Positions 60,401 through 64,000 of a stretch of DNA of 64,000 nucleotides are shown piece after piece (position 1 is the stretch's first letter; each line of letters begins with the position of its first letter). The stretch comes from Phoronis australis. Its lineage: Eukaryota; Phoronida; Phoronidae. The stretch is from NCBI GenBank assembly GCA_002633005.1, contig NMRA01000184.1, positions 420,328 to 484,327 on the forward strand, read 5' to 3'. Made by a program: the position numbers and the translations under genes. The notes beneath the pieces are model-generated. The model had not been told where the DNA came from. It did not search any database and was given only the letters and a program-made list of their open reading frames with translations.

Positions 60401-61448
60401 TTATGTAGACCAAGTTTCTAGCGAATTTGACAAAATCATGAAAAATCTTGCGAGTTACAGGTGTTTCGTAAGAAAGCTCTGGACCTTACTGGCGCAGAGT
60501 AGCAACATGGCCACTGCTGAAGTGATAGGTCGACAAAGCAGGACAATTTCCAATCCTTAAGTCATCTCATGGTTGCCTTATATTATTGTACACAGACCTC
60601 ACTTGTAACCATTTTTGTCATTAACAAAATGATTGCAAACCTACGACTGTTTTTCATAAGAATAAAAATGAAAATATGACCATTGTCCACATCTACATGG
60701 TGTGACCTTCTGTATAAGGAGCTTCAACAAACTGGGGCAGTAAAAAAGATACGGCAACAGCATTTACTGCTGACCTTTGTGAAAGCAGGCCTCTGAAGGA
60801 TAATGCGAGAAGTTGACCTCCGATTGCTCGTTATTGACAGACAATAACTACCTACCTGTGCCTGGACACAATCGTCGACCAAGGCTTGCTTACTACACTC
60901 GCCATCAGAGGATACACGTCGGTCACCCCTCAATACTGTCTTAGCACTCTCCATGAACTGTTTGAGTTTCTTGGCATGATTTTTGCCTTCGTAGTGCTGC
61001 TTAGCCTGTGTGGGGGCGTTCAGGTGGACGTTGCAGATCTTACAGAAGAGGGGTTGCATGAAACTCGCTGGTATTGCCTCGTTCTGATTATTCGCGTCTT
61101 CATTAGCATCGCATGGGAGTGACACCTGTGGAGATGGATTGACATTACTGCAGGGAGCCTTTGACTGAGCACCTGCATGCAAACTTTGGAAGGGTGGGCG
61201 GCTAGGTTTGTGACCCGTACTTTGTGACGTTGACGTCGTAGGCGGGGGTGCCACGGCGCATGAGTCACGTGGCGGCGGTGGTGGCTGTGCAATGGATGTG
61301 AAACTCTGGTTCCTGGGATGCTGTATATTGGGTGGAACAGGCGGTGCCCTGGCAAAACGTGGTTCAGGAATTCTTGGCGGCGATGTCTGGTACGGCGTCG
61401 GATAGTATGGCGGACGATTGGAAAACACAGGTGAATAATGAGTAGCAC
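6151..61448 (-). CDS. ZMAT3-like: ZMAT3-like four-finger matrin-type zinc-finger protein gene (whole visible CDS, four exons; 5' end outside or not found)
   Basis: The coding sequence is the complement of join(6151-6416, 40851-41011, 45115-45398, 60856-61448). It totals 1304 nt, or 434 residues when the split first codon is counted. Junction phases 0, 2 and 1 match across all three introns, and every junction is GT-AG. Fingers (Cys, Cys, His, His) are at residues 136/139/152/158, 218/221/234/240, 299/302/315/321 and 395/398/411/417. All have exactly C-x2-C-x12-H-x5-H, the matrin/U1 double-stranded-RNA-binding type. Family assignment rests on fingers 1, 2 and 4 and the TPSG-x-FYC lead-in to finger 4, recalled from vertebrate ZMAT3 (Wig-1, PAG608). 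That protein is a p53-induced nuclear RNA-binding factor acting on mRNA stability and splicing. The role here is inferred from the family. Vertebrate ZMAT3 is about 290 residues with three fingers, so this protein is longer and has one more. A KKRRR stretch at 377-381 could be a nuclear localisation signal. Related alternatives are ZNF346, ZMAT4 and ZNF385. Confidence 0.85.
6775..7276. repeat. 30-bp minisatellite, about 16 units
   Basis: The unit is about AATCACTTGTCATTATTCTC followed by ATCAACGTGG, repeated with exact 30-bp phase. Several units are identical near 7050-7200 and the edges are more diverged. Because 30 is divisible by three, long open frames appear on both strands (for example MRIMTSDSTL-type repeats), but they are simply translations of the array. 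It lies in the 34 kb intron about 360 bp upstream of the last ZMAT3-like exon. Confidence 0.95.
7282..7516. mobile_element. MITE, TA-flanked, family 'GTAAAATCTCACCA'
   Basis: The left end is TACTGTAAAATCTCAACAAT and the right end in reverse complement is TACTATTAAATCTCACTAGT. It contains the internal phrase TTTTGAGAAATTGTGGGCAT that recurs in the copies at 17.2 and 61.7 kb. It directly abuts the minisatellite. Confidence 0.6.
10088..10365. repeat. Three tandem copies of a 92-94-bp unit
   Basis: Units begin TTTAAGTCACCTAGCCTTCA at about 10088, 10180 and 10274, continue with ATTATTTGAGTTATTAGAAA and end with TATTTTAAAGACATCTTCC. Divergence is a few bases per copy. Non-coding. Confidence 0.92.
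11134..11211 (-). CDS. Candidate 78-bp exon encoding a membrane helix (weak)
   Basis: On the minus strand, CTTCCAATTTAG precedes 11211 and GGGC/GTAAGT follows 11134. The 78 nt are phase 1 on both sides and encode 25 full codons. They include a 19-residue hydrophobic helix (NLFIVFWALLVTGLCMVID) with GTG/CTG-rich codon use. A symmetrical phase-1 exon coding a single transmembrane helix is common in receptors, but no partner exons were found. It could equally be a chance match. Confidence 0.2.
12625..12915. repeat. Dispersed repeat, copy B
   Basis: Counterpart of 4915-5260, including ACTAAAATCACAAAAACACA and AGCTCTGGTCAAAGATAACA. The 70-codon open frame 12747-12959 falls in it and is not taken as a gene. 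Confidence 0.65.
13975..14163 (+). pseudogene. Short open frame resembling a leucine-rich-repeat C-terminal cap (weak)
   Basis: This is a stop-to-stop frame of 62 codons plus TGA. It carries a leucine-rich section (QLQKIPLHHLDLP), then LWWCNCDTELLQNYY, which resembles the W-x-C-x-C core of an LRR C-terminal cap. The other half-cysteines of such a cap are not seen and no splice partner was found. It is perhaps a fragment of an LRR receptor gene or a chance resemblance. Confidence 0.15.
14520..14742 (+). CDS. Candidate internal exon, unrecognised protein (weak)
   Basis: A 74-codon open frame lies between a possible acceptor (CTGTCCTCAAG at 14519) and a strong donor (ATG/GTGAGT at 14743). The product is mixed hydrophilic with a repeated Leu/Gln pattern that could form a helix, then LLAWYEEITDCQVFPTPG. 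No family was recognised. It would be a plus-strand exon inside the 34 kb ZMAT3-like intron. No preceding or following exon was found. Confidence 0.22.
17180..17370. repeat. Fragment of the same MITE family
   Basis: Shared internal phrases are TTTTGAAAAACTGTGGGC, AAAAACAGGCAATTTTTGCA and TGTTTGAAATTGGT, as in the copy at 61645-62003. The ends are not clear. The 85-codon open frame overlapping it (17024-17281) is therefore at least partly repeat sequence. Confidence 0.5.
18151..18395. mobile_element. MITE, TA-flanked, same family
   Basis: The left end is TACGCTAAAATCTTACCATT and the right end in reverse complement is TATGGTTAACATCTCGCCAA. The subterminal GGACTAGTGAAATTTCATTT is shared with the copy at 61645-62003. 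Confidence 0.65.
19513..19736 (-). CDS. Candidate terminal exon on the minus strand, unrecognised (weak)
   Basis: After GTGTGTTTCAG, two bases then 74 codons including the stop TGA at 19513 read TCLSPTSVPRWRHSSLTLAG and on to a Cys/Val/Asn-rich tail. Local G+C is higher than in its surroundings. There are four or five cysteines but no family pattern I know. It might belong to an unseen gene or to a mobile element. Confidence 0.18.
23742..23764. repeat. Poly-G run with one ambiguous base
   Basis: A run of 22 G with N at 23751, probably a sequencing-difficult homopolymer. Confidence 0.95.
25524..26915. mobile_element. TIR DNA element of about 1.39 kb with TA flanks
   Basis: The ends are inverted copies sharing an identical core GTATTCGCCGTAATAACCGC. 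Both are followed by GCGCCCCCC-type subterminal tracts. A TA dinucleotide flanks each end (25522-25523 and 26916-26917), as in Tc1/mariner-like insertions. The interior is GC-rich compared with the surroundings. No transposase frame was seen, so it is a non-autonomous copy. I do not assign a superfamily. Confidence 0.8.
27293..28687. mobile_element. TIR DNA element of 1395 bp with 5-bp target duplication AGTAT
   Basis: The two termini are a perfect inverted repeat of 24 bp beginning CACGGGTGAGAAACAACATG, flanked by AGTAT at 27288-27292 and 28688-28692. Inside each end are further short repeats of ACAGGAC / ACATGACCG / GACGCACC units, two in a row on the left and degenerate copies on the right. 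No transposase frame was found. The middle holds a segment (about 27530-28140) that also occurs inverted at 43685-44297 without these termini. Confidence 0.88.
28102..28130. repeat. Perfect 13-bp-arm hairpin
   Basis: CAAAGCTGTACAT and its exact reverse complement are separated by TTA. The same hairpin, slightly decayed, is found in the related copy at 43711-43743, next to the shared flank ACCCACATCGGCGC. Confidence 0.8.
28908..28944. repeat. (ATAAC)n microsatellite
   Basis: About seven ATAAC-type pentamers with one CGTAAC variant. Confidence 0.9.
29560..29716. repeat. Degenerate short tandem repeat (units of about 35-40 bp)
   Basis: Four loosely repeated blocks of the form TTAGG-TTGG-CAA-CTCAATTGACTCTGAAGTGCAA follow one another. 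The strongest shared words are CTCTGAA and GCAATTTAGGATTG-like joins. Confidence 0.5.
30795..30855. repeat. (ATT/AATT)-rich low-complexity tract
   Basis: ATTATTAGTATA repeated twice, then ATTATTATTGCC and similar triplets. Confidence 0.75.
32150..32600. repeat. Dispersed repeat family, copy 1 of 3
   Basis: Direct copies occur at about 50850-51220 and 54950-55360. Shared landmarks in order are TTTTTATGA-AAAA-CTCAAA-TTGCAC, ACATCAAA-AAATTTGGTCA, GTCA-GTGACCCAATTAATGAC and CTTTCAGAAAAT. No long coding frame. Confidence 0.65.
36621..36760. mobile_element. Small MITE, about 140 bp, hAT-like ends
   Basis: The left end is CAGTGGCAGATTCAGGGCGG and the right end in reverse complement is CAGGGGCAGATCCAGGATTT. 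No matching 8-bp target duplication is visible, so it may be a fragment. A partial copy of the right end recurs at 53734-53765. Confidence 0.5.
37274..38190 (+). pseudogene. Decayed coding relic of an unrecognised membrane protein (several frameshifts and stops)
   Basis: I do not recognise the family. One frame is open for 127 codons (37274-37657). A second frame, 37633-37800, encodes a hydrophobic segment (PPFLLVWLIFTATYQINWVV) followed by an acidic run rich in Glu and Tyr. A third, from about 37830, reads LLALISFCMAHVRDKHVG and a Pro/Glu/Asp-rich tail, with in-frame stops near 37964 and 37990. A further Lys/Ser/Pro-rich piece reaches about 38150. Consecutive protein-like stretches that change frame without splice signals suggest a dead gene or retrocopy rather than introns. 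Alternatives are a multi-exon gene with very short introns, or chance. Confidence 0.4.
38255..39290. repeat. Diverged repeat unit, copy 1
   Basis: Landmarks AGCAGTGGTAGATTTTGATC, GAATACCGCCATGG, GAGATGTTTACTACAG, ATTCCCGCATATCTTTAGAA, TTGGTTTTCTCTGGCATTTG and AGTATGGTTTTGAT recur in order, in part, at 39395-39760 and 46900-47250. Confidence 0.6.
39395..39760. repeat. Diverged repeat unit, copy 2 (tandem to copy 1)
   Basis: Shares AACAGTGGCAGATTTTGATT, CAGTTGAACACCGCCATAAT, TGCATTTTGAA and GAGATGTTTACTACAG with copy 1, about 0.8-1.15 kb further on. Confidence 0.6.
40851..41011 (-). CDS. ZMAT3-like: ZMAT3-like gene, exon with the extra zinc finger 3
   Basis: The acceptor is TTCTTCTCAG before 41011 and the donor is CAG/GTAACA at 40850. 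The exon is 161 nt. Its first base completes the split Lys codon from the previous exon and it ends in phase 1. It encodes residues 294-346, with finger 3 starting MCSIC (Cys 299, 302; His 315, 321) and the same 2-12-5 spacing as its neighbours. The finger tail is LTRVK rather than the AKRLR/AKKLK of fingers 1 and 2, so it is not a recent copy of either. Vertebrate ZMAT3 has no finger between its second and last, so this exon is the unusual part of the gene. It could be alternatively spliced, but skipping its 161 nt would shift the frame of the last exon. Confidence 0.8.
41090..41290. mobile_element. GC-rich TIR-like element adjacent to ZMAT3-like exon 3
   Basis: Repeated TAATCGCCCATCCC-type units run through it. 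The ends (ACTCGCGGGTAAACGCCC and, in reverse complement, GCTCGCAGTTTAATGCCC) are imperfectly inverted. In style it resembles the 25.5 kb element but it is not the same family. It starts about 80 bp upstream (in gene direction) of the exon acceptor at 41011. Confidence 0.45.
41291..43684. other. Intron sequence between ZMAT3-like exons 2 and 3, nothing recognised
   Basis: No exon or clear repeat was seen, apart from a short G run at about 42608. The inverted repeat block 43685-44297 follows, then plain A+T-rich DNA to 45114. Confidence 0.55.
43685..44297. repeat. Inverted, diverged copy of the core of the 27.3 kb element
   Basis: The reverse complement of this stretch aligns with about 27530-28140. 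Landmarks in order are GCTCCGTTA, CAGCCCGGGTAGTTCT, CTCGTCACCTC, ATCAACATGTAG, TCACCTTGC, AACAATCTAAT and TTTTTTACCCACATCGGCGC, then the hairpin. The TIR and subterminal repeats of the 27.3 kb element are absent here, so the shared block is either cargo or a separate repeat nested in that element. Confidence 0.75.
45115..45398 (-). CDS. ZMAT3-like: ZMAT3-like gene, exon with zinc finger 2
   Basis: The acceptor is TTTCTTTCAG before 45398 and the donor is AAA/GTGAGT at 45114. The exon is 284 nt, starts in phase 0 and ends with two bases of a codon. It encodes residues 199-292 and part of 293. Finger 2 begins YCRIC (Cys 218, 221; His 234, 240), and its GKNHAKRLR tail is very close to the second finger of vertebrate ZMAT3 as I recall it. 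A Ser/Thr/Asn-rich linker follows, ending in an asparagine run. The apparent TGA just after the donor is intronic, which explains why the open frame looks terminated there. Confidence 0.87.
46900..47250. repeat. Diverged repeat unit, copy 3, upstream of the chitin-binding-like gene
   Basis: Shares TTGGTTTTCTCTAACATTTG, AGAAGTATGGGTTTGATGA, CAGTTTATGGGCGGGTAATT and AATTCCCGCATATCTGTAGA with copies 1 and 2. It ends about 165 bp before the likely exon start at 47417, so part of that gene's upstream region may derive from it. Confidence 0.6.
47432..47498 (+). CDS. Exon 1 of the secreted chitin-binding-like gene (signal peptide)
   Basis: This exon has 22 codons plus one base. Met-Lys-Thr is followed by a hydrophobic core IIPILLVASLA and a likely cleavage near VDS-HP. 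The donor is GCAG/GTAGAG at 47499. The exon probably begins upstream at 47417, after TTTTCCAG, with a 15-base leader before the ATG. It is far too short to be seen by an open-frame search, so it rests on phase match with 52212-52423 and on the signal-peptide character. Confidence 0.65.
47432..52423 (+). CDS. Small secreted protein with one divergent chitin-binding type-2 (peritrophin-like) domain, two exons
   Basis: The coding sequence is join(47432-47498, 52212-52423), 92 residues. Exon 1 encodes a classic signal peptide (MKTAIIPILLVASLATVDS). It ends CCCGCAG/GTAGAG in phase 1, and exon 2 follows ATACTTTCAG with two bases that complete the Gly codon. The mature part has eight cysteines (residues 27, 44, 63, 74, 76, 84, 88, 91). 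It carries the ChtBD2/CBM14 signature C-P-P-G-L-Q-F-N, preceded by an aromatic-rich stretch with WY. The usual third cysteine of the six-cysteine fold is missing (Met-His follows the Tyr) and there are extra cysteines near the C terminus, so pairing must differ. Chitin or glycan binding outside the cell is inferred from the family. The gene lies antisense in an intron of the ZMAT3-like gene. An AG at 47415-47416 after a pyrimidine-rich tract suggests an untranslated leader exon upstream. Confidence 0.68.
47628..48193. mobile_element. MITE, TA-flanked, same family, longer copy
   Basis: The left end is TACTGTGAAATTTCATCAAA and the right end in reverse complement is TACAGTAAAATTTCACCAAT. It lies in the intron of the chitin-binding-like gene. 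At 566 bp it is longer than its relatives, perhaps through a secondary insertion, so the pairing of these two ends is less certain. Confidence 0.5.
50850..51220. repeat. Dispersed repeat family, copy 2 of 3
   Basis: Shares ATATCAAATGAAATTTGGTC, AAGTGACCCAATTAATGACA and TTCTTTCAGAAAATTT with the copies near 32.4 and 55.2 kb. It lies in the intron of the chitin-binding-like gene. The 96-codon frame at 50768-51058 overlaps it. Confidence 0.65.
52212..52423 (+). CDS. Exon 2 of the secreted chitin-binding-like gene (ChtBD2-like domain)
   Basis: The acceptor is ATACTTTCAG, and the reading frame runs to TAA at 52421-52423. All eight cysteines lie here: C-x16-C-x18-C-x10-C-x1-C-x7-C-x3-C-x2-C. Local G+C is clearly higher than in the flanking intron and codons look selected. 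A 128-codon frame on the opposite strand over the same bases is a shadow of this exon. A MITE (52660-52919) lies just downstream and may fall inside the 3' UTR. Confidence 0.7.
52660..52919. mobile_element. MITE of about 260 bp just downstream of the chitin-binding-like gene
   Basis: The left end is CTGGGGTCCGCCCGTTCCAA and the right end in reverse complement is CTGGGGCCCCTTCCAAGAAA. Both continue into ACTGACTTA. Inside are alternating CTTAAG/ACTTACG-like repeats. It lies 240 bp after the stop codon and could be part of the transcript. Confidence 0.7.
53734..53765. repeat. Fragment of the 36.6 kb MITE end
   Basis: CCCCCCAACTCAAAATC(T/C)TGGATCTGCCCCTG matches 36730-36760. It starts directly after an ambiguous base at 53733. 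Confidence 0.7.
54950..55360. repeat. Dispersed repeat family, copy 3 of 3
   Basis: Shares GAACTTTTATGATTTTTATG, TTTACATCAAACAAAACTTG, GTCACGTGACTGA and TATACTTTCAGAAAATAA with the other two copies. Confidence 0.6.
55565..55690. repeat. Imperfect ATT/ATC-rich tract
   Basis: TTATTATCATTAACG and CATTGTAATTATGG-like triplets produce open frames on both strands (hydrophobic on the plus, Met/Thr/Ile-rich on the minus). I treat them as low-complexity artefacts. Confidence 0.6.
57598..57668. repeat. (TCA/TCN)n microsatellite
   Basis: CATCGTCATCATCATTCTCATTATCATAATCATC-type triplets. The Ser-rich end of the open frame 57441-57656 comes from it. Confidence 0.8.
60856..61448 (-). CDS. ZMAT3-like: ZMAT3-like gene, visible exon 1: proline-rich region and zinc finger 1
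   Basis: The acceptor is TTTTTTCAG before 61448 and the donor is CAG/GTAGGT at 60855. The exon is 593 nt: two bases finish a codon begun upstream (phase 1), then 197 whole codons follow. Residues 2-135 are rich in Pro, Ser, Gln and Asn, with a five-proline run and PPxP motifs, and are probably disordered. Finger 1 follows, with CKIC at 136-139 and His at 152 and 158, then a GKNHAKKLK tail typical of double-stranded-RNA-binding matrin fingers. The open frame runs past 61448 on its 5' side to about 61548. That extension is hydrophobic and reads through the splice acceptor, so I take it as intron. A start codon upstream is needed. Confidence 0.85.
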
Positions 61449-61644
61449 CTGAAAAAATGACCACATAGTTAAAACAGAGCCAAGTACAGGTCAAGCACGT
61501 GAAATGAATGGTCAAACACAGAATGACCCAAATAATGTATGGGAACATCTAACCAATTGTCAAAATTGAATTTTTTTTTCATTTTTCAAAGACGTCTTAC
61601 ACTGTTCCGAATACCTACTATTTCTCAAAACATGCCTACTGGTA

Positions 61645-62003
61645 CGGTAAAATCTCACCATTTAGTAGCACTCAATATGGTGGACAAGTGAAATTTTATT
61701 TTCTCATTTTTTACATAAAAATATAGTACCACATTTTCGCTAATGCCACATTCCAAATTCTGCACCACAGCCACCACCAGATATTTTGAAAAGTTGTGGG
61801 TATTCGCATATCAAAGAAACACATGAAAAAATGAAAACAGGCAATTTTGGCACTTACTTTTGTCCGAAATTGGTGATATTTAAACACAGCTATTGTATAG
61901 AACTTAAAAATGATAAGGTAGCTACTTATAAATTATGAAAAAATGAACAAACAAAATTTCACTAGTTCACCATACTGTGTCACAAATTAGTAAGAATTTA
62001 CCC
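61645..62003. mobile_element. MITE of 359 bp, TA-flanked, best-preserved family member
   Basis: The ends are CGGTAAAATCTCACCATTTA and, in reverse complement, GGGTAAATTCTTACTAATTT, with TA on both sides. Inverted similarity extends inward through ATATGGTGGACAAGTGAAAT and its partner, about 65 bp. It sits 200 bp upstream of the acceptor of the first visible ZMAT3-like exon. Confidence 0.78.
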
Positions 62004-62586
62004 TATGCAATTCCACCTTTAACTGCACGTGCCAAACATTATGTGGCATTTGAGCTTAGAAGAACCCACTAAGGATGAGATTGTGAAGTACTTTTGGCTT
62101 AACTCTGTTGCATATAATTCCTGAGGACATGTTTGGATGGTGTGTTGATGGTGCAGTTTGAAACATGGTAAAGGTCTACACAGCTTTAATCACAGTGAAT
62201 GACTGCACAGCTTGAAATGTACTAAATGTGCACAACTAGCTATTTGAAAGTTGAGTGATGTATCTGCCATTATTATTATGGGATTTGACGCCCCAAATAG
62301 GAATAGAAACGCAGACAGATATCTAAAAAAAATTTGAAGATCTTGGATTTTTTCGAGTCAAGTAATCAGCTGGGAGGGGTGCAATATAAAAGTTGAAATG
62401 TTTACCTAATTATGTGTTATGTATGCTCATACAACTGTGGCACCCACTTTATGCTCCTTGGGAGTTCACAAGGATTAAGATTGATTGGTAATAAATTTTG
62501 AAGTACTTAGTAACTTACAGCGTTATGTAGAACTGACCTAATTTATTACTTTTTGAATTTTAGCATTTTGATTTTGAAAGGGTCCA

Positions 62587-63000
62587 GTGCTCGGCTGCAT
62601 GGAACAGTCCCAAATAGGGACTCAACCAAGTTAGCGTAATCTACTGCGTATTTATGGGCCTGTAAAAACACCGATTGTCCTGTCTTACGCCATTTGAGTC
62701 TTGTTATTAAGTCAATTTTGGGCTTTGATAAAAATCGAGAGTGAACTCAAACATTATTGAAAATAAGTAGGAAACTTTTCATGCAACATCCCAAATTTAA
62801 GGACTAAGTCCCTAATTATTTTGATTATCAGTTTTTAATTATATTATTTGAAAAATATCATTAGTCAAAGATGAACTCATACTAAAGATAAAGTGATAGA
62901 AAAAACATTACATCTGTGTCTAAAGAACGAAAGAAATACAAAAAAGATTTAGGGAACTTGGTCGAGTCCCTGTTAGGGACTGTTTCATGCAACCGGGCAC
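62587..63000. mobile_element. MITE of 414 bp with TIRs of about 45 bp
   Basis: The left end is GTGCTCGGCTGCATGGAACA and the right end in reverse complement is GTGCCCGGTTGCATGAAACA. Both continue with GTCCC, A-rich bases, GGGACTC and ACCAAGTT. No target duplication could be settled by eye. No coding capacity. Confidence 0.8.
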
Positions 63001-64000
63001 AAAACGTCAAAATGACGTCCTACTATACAAGAGAATGCAGTTAGTGTCATACAGCTCACCGAACAGAACTTTTCTTTTCTCCGCAGGATGAATGAGAGCT
63101 CAACAAAACAAAAAAATCAGCAAACCACAATGTTACCTCAAAAGTCAGAGTTTCCACAGCAAAAACCATTCAAAATACACAAAACTTTATTTCTTTCTTA
63201 TAGCTTGACCTTGCTAACAATATTTGCATATTTCTGTAATGGGTTGTGAAGTTGTAATATCTCTTAGATATTCAGAAATAAAACTCATGCATGGTAATCC
63301 AAACGAAGAATAAGTCTCACCTTTCTATAGTTAGTTATTTATTCACTTTGAGCCGTGACACTAGTTATGTGAATGATTGATGAACATTCCAAAAACTCAG
63401 ATTACTTATCAAAGATTTACAACAGGTATGACCTTGAGGGTATTTATAGTTACTTCTTTCAACAGGGGTTTGATAAAACCATGGTCAAAACAAGACATGC
63501 TTAATCTCTTAAGTCCCCTCCACACACAGCCTACCCTAGAACAAATTGCATTAGTGCAACTAACCTTTTAAGTGATAACTAGGGTAAATTTTACACATGA
63601 TACACACAAATAACTTTAATACATCAAGTTAGACAAGAAAAGTCCATAAACCAATTATCCATTACAAGCACTGTGCAAGAATGGACTCATGCATCTTCCA
63701 AACTGTAAAACAAAACCCATTTACAAAATGAGGGACTTTGTAGAAATTCTTTTATAATGGGTTCCCACTGGTTTCGAGTAAGTACAAACTCAGTATCAAA
63801 CATACAGCTCAAAATACAGCTCTTGTTCAATACTTATAAGTACATTAATACAAATCAAATGACACTTTGAAATTTGAAAAACTTATACCCATTTACAGTA
63901 TTCATTTCCCACATTATCCAATTCCCACATCCTGAAACAATCGCTCTTTATTTGAGGTGGTACAAAAACGGATTTAGTTTTTGACATGTAAGGTTGCTAA
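63001..64000. other. Right edge, nothing recognised
   Basis: Upstream side of the ZMAT3-like gene. A first exon with the start codon ending in phase 1 should lie here or beyond the window, but I could not identify it. Confidence 0.4.

Larger units (their letters stand above)
52920..60855. other. Intron of the ZMAT3-like gene beyond the nested gene
   Basis: It contains the fragments at 53734 and 54950, a microsatellite at 57598 and ambiguous bases at 53733 and 55424. Otherwise it is non-coding as far as I can see. A GGTTCGAACC word near 54161 lacks the rest of a tRNA. Confidence 0.55.

Noticed and set aside
61020-61466. 148-codon minus-strand frame and 78-codon plus-strand frame over the proline-rich exon
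   Set aside because: Other-frame shadows of the zinc-finger exon, His/Arg-rich because of its proline codons.
61449-61548. Extension of the zinc-finger open frame with a hydrophobic N terminus that mimics a signal peptide
   Set aside because: It crosses a clear TTTTTTCAG acceptor, and a signal peptide is unexpected for a nuclear RNA-binding family.
1-64000. CRISPR arrays, bacterial operons, rRNA genes, viral replication genes
   Set aside because: None seen; the tandem arrays have no spacer-repeat structure, and spliced animal-type genes dominate.

Overview
This window looks like nuclear DNA from an animal, most likely a marine invertebrate. The evidence is: spliced genes with GT-AG introns of 4 to 34 kb; roughly 60-65% A+T; many short terminal-inverted-repeat (TIR) elements; micro- and minisatellites; and two recognisable genes of animal families. 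I cannot name the species. There is no bacterial or viral gene order, no CRISPR array and no convincing tRNA or rRNA gene.

The dominant feature is one minus-strand gene. Its coding exons lie at 60856-61448, 45115-45398, 40851-41011 and 6151-6416. The three junctions are phase 0, 2 and 1 and all match exactly. They give 434 residues to a stop codon at 6151; the start codon lies upstream of 61448 and was not found. The product is a matrin/U1-type C2H2 zinc-finger protein of the ZMAT3 (Wig-1/PAG608) family. It has a proline-rich N-terminal region and four C-x2-C-x12-H-x5-H fingers. Vertebrate ZMAT3 has three, so the finger on exon 40851-41011 is extra.

Nested antisense in the 15.5 kb intron of that gene is a small plus-strand gene (47432-47498 joined to 52212-52423). 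It encodes a 92-residue secreted protein with a signal peptide and one divergent chitin-binding type-2 (peritrophin-like) domain. Neither exon appears as a long open frame in its own right.

The rest is intron or flank filled with mobile DNA and repeats. A 1.4 kb TIR element with TA flanks lies at 25524-26915. A second, at 27293-28687, has a 24-bp perfect TIR and a 5-bp target duplication (AGTAT); its interior shares a segment with an inverted copy at 43.7-44.3 kb. There are several copies of a small TA-flanked MITE (7282, 18151, 47628, 61645), and other MITEs at 52660 and 62587. A 30-bp minisatellite occupies 6775-7276, and a 92-bp triplicate lies at 10088-10365. Several old interspersed repeats occur two or three times. 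A decayed coding relic lies at 37.4-38.15 kb. A few short exon-like stretches (11134, 14520, 13975, 19513) are offered only as weak candidates.
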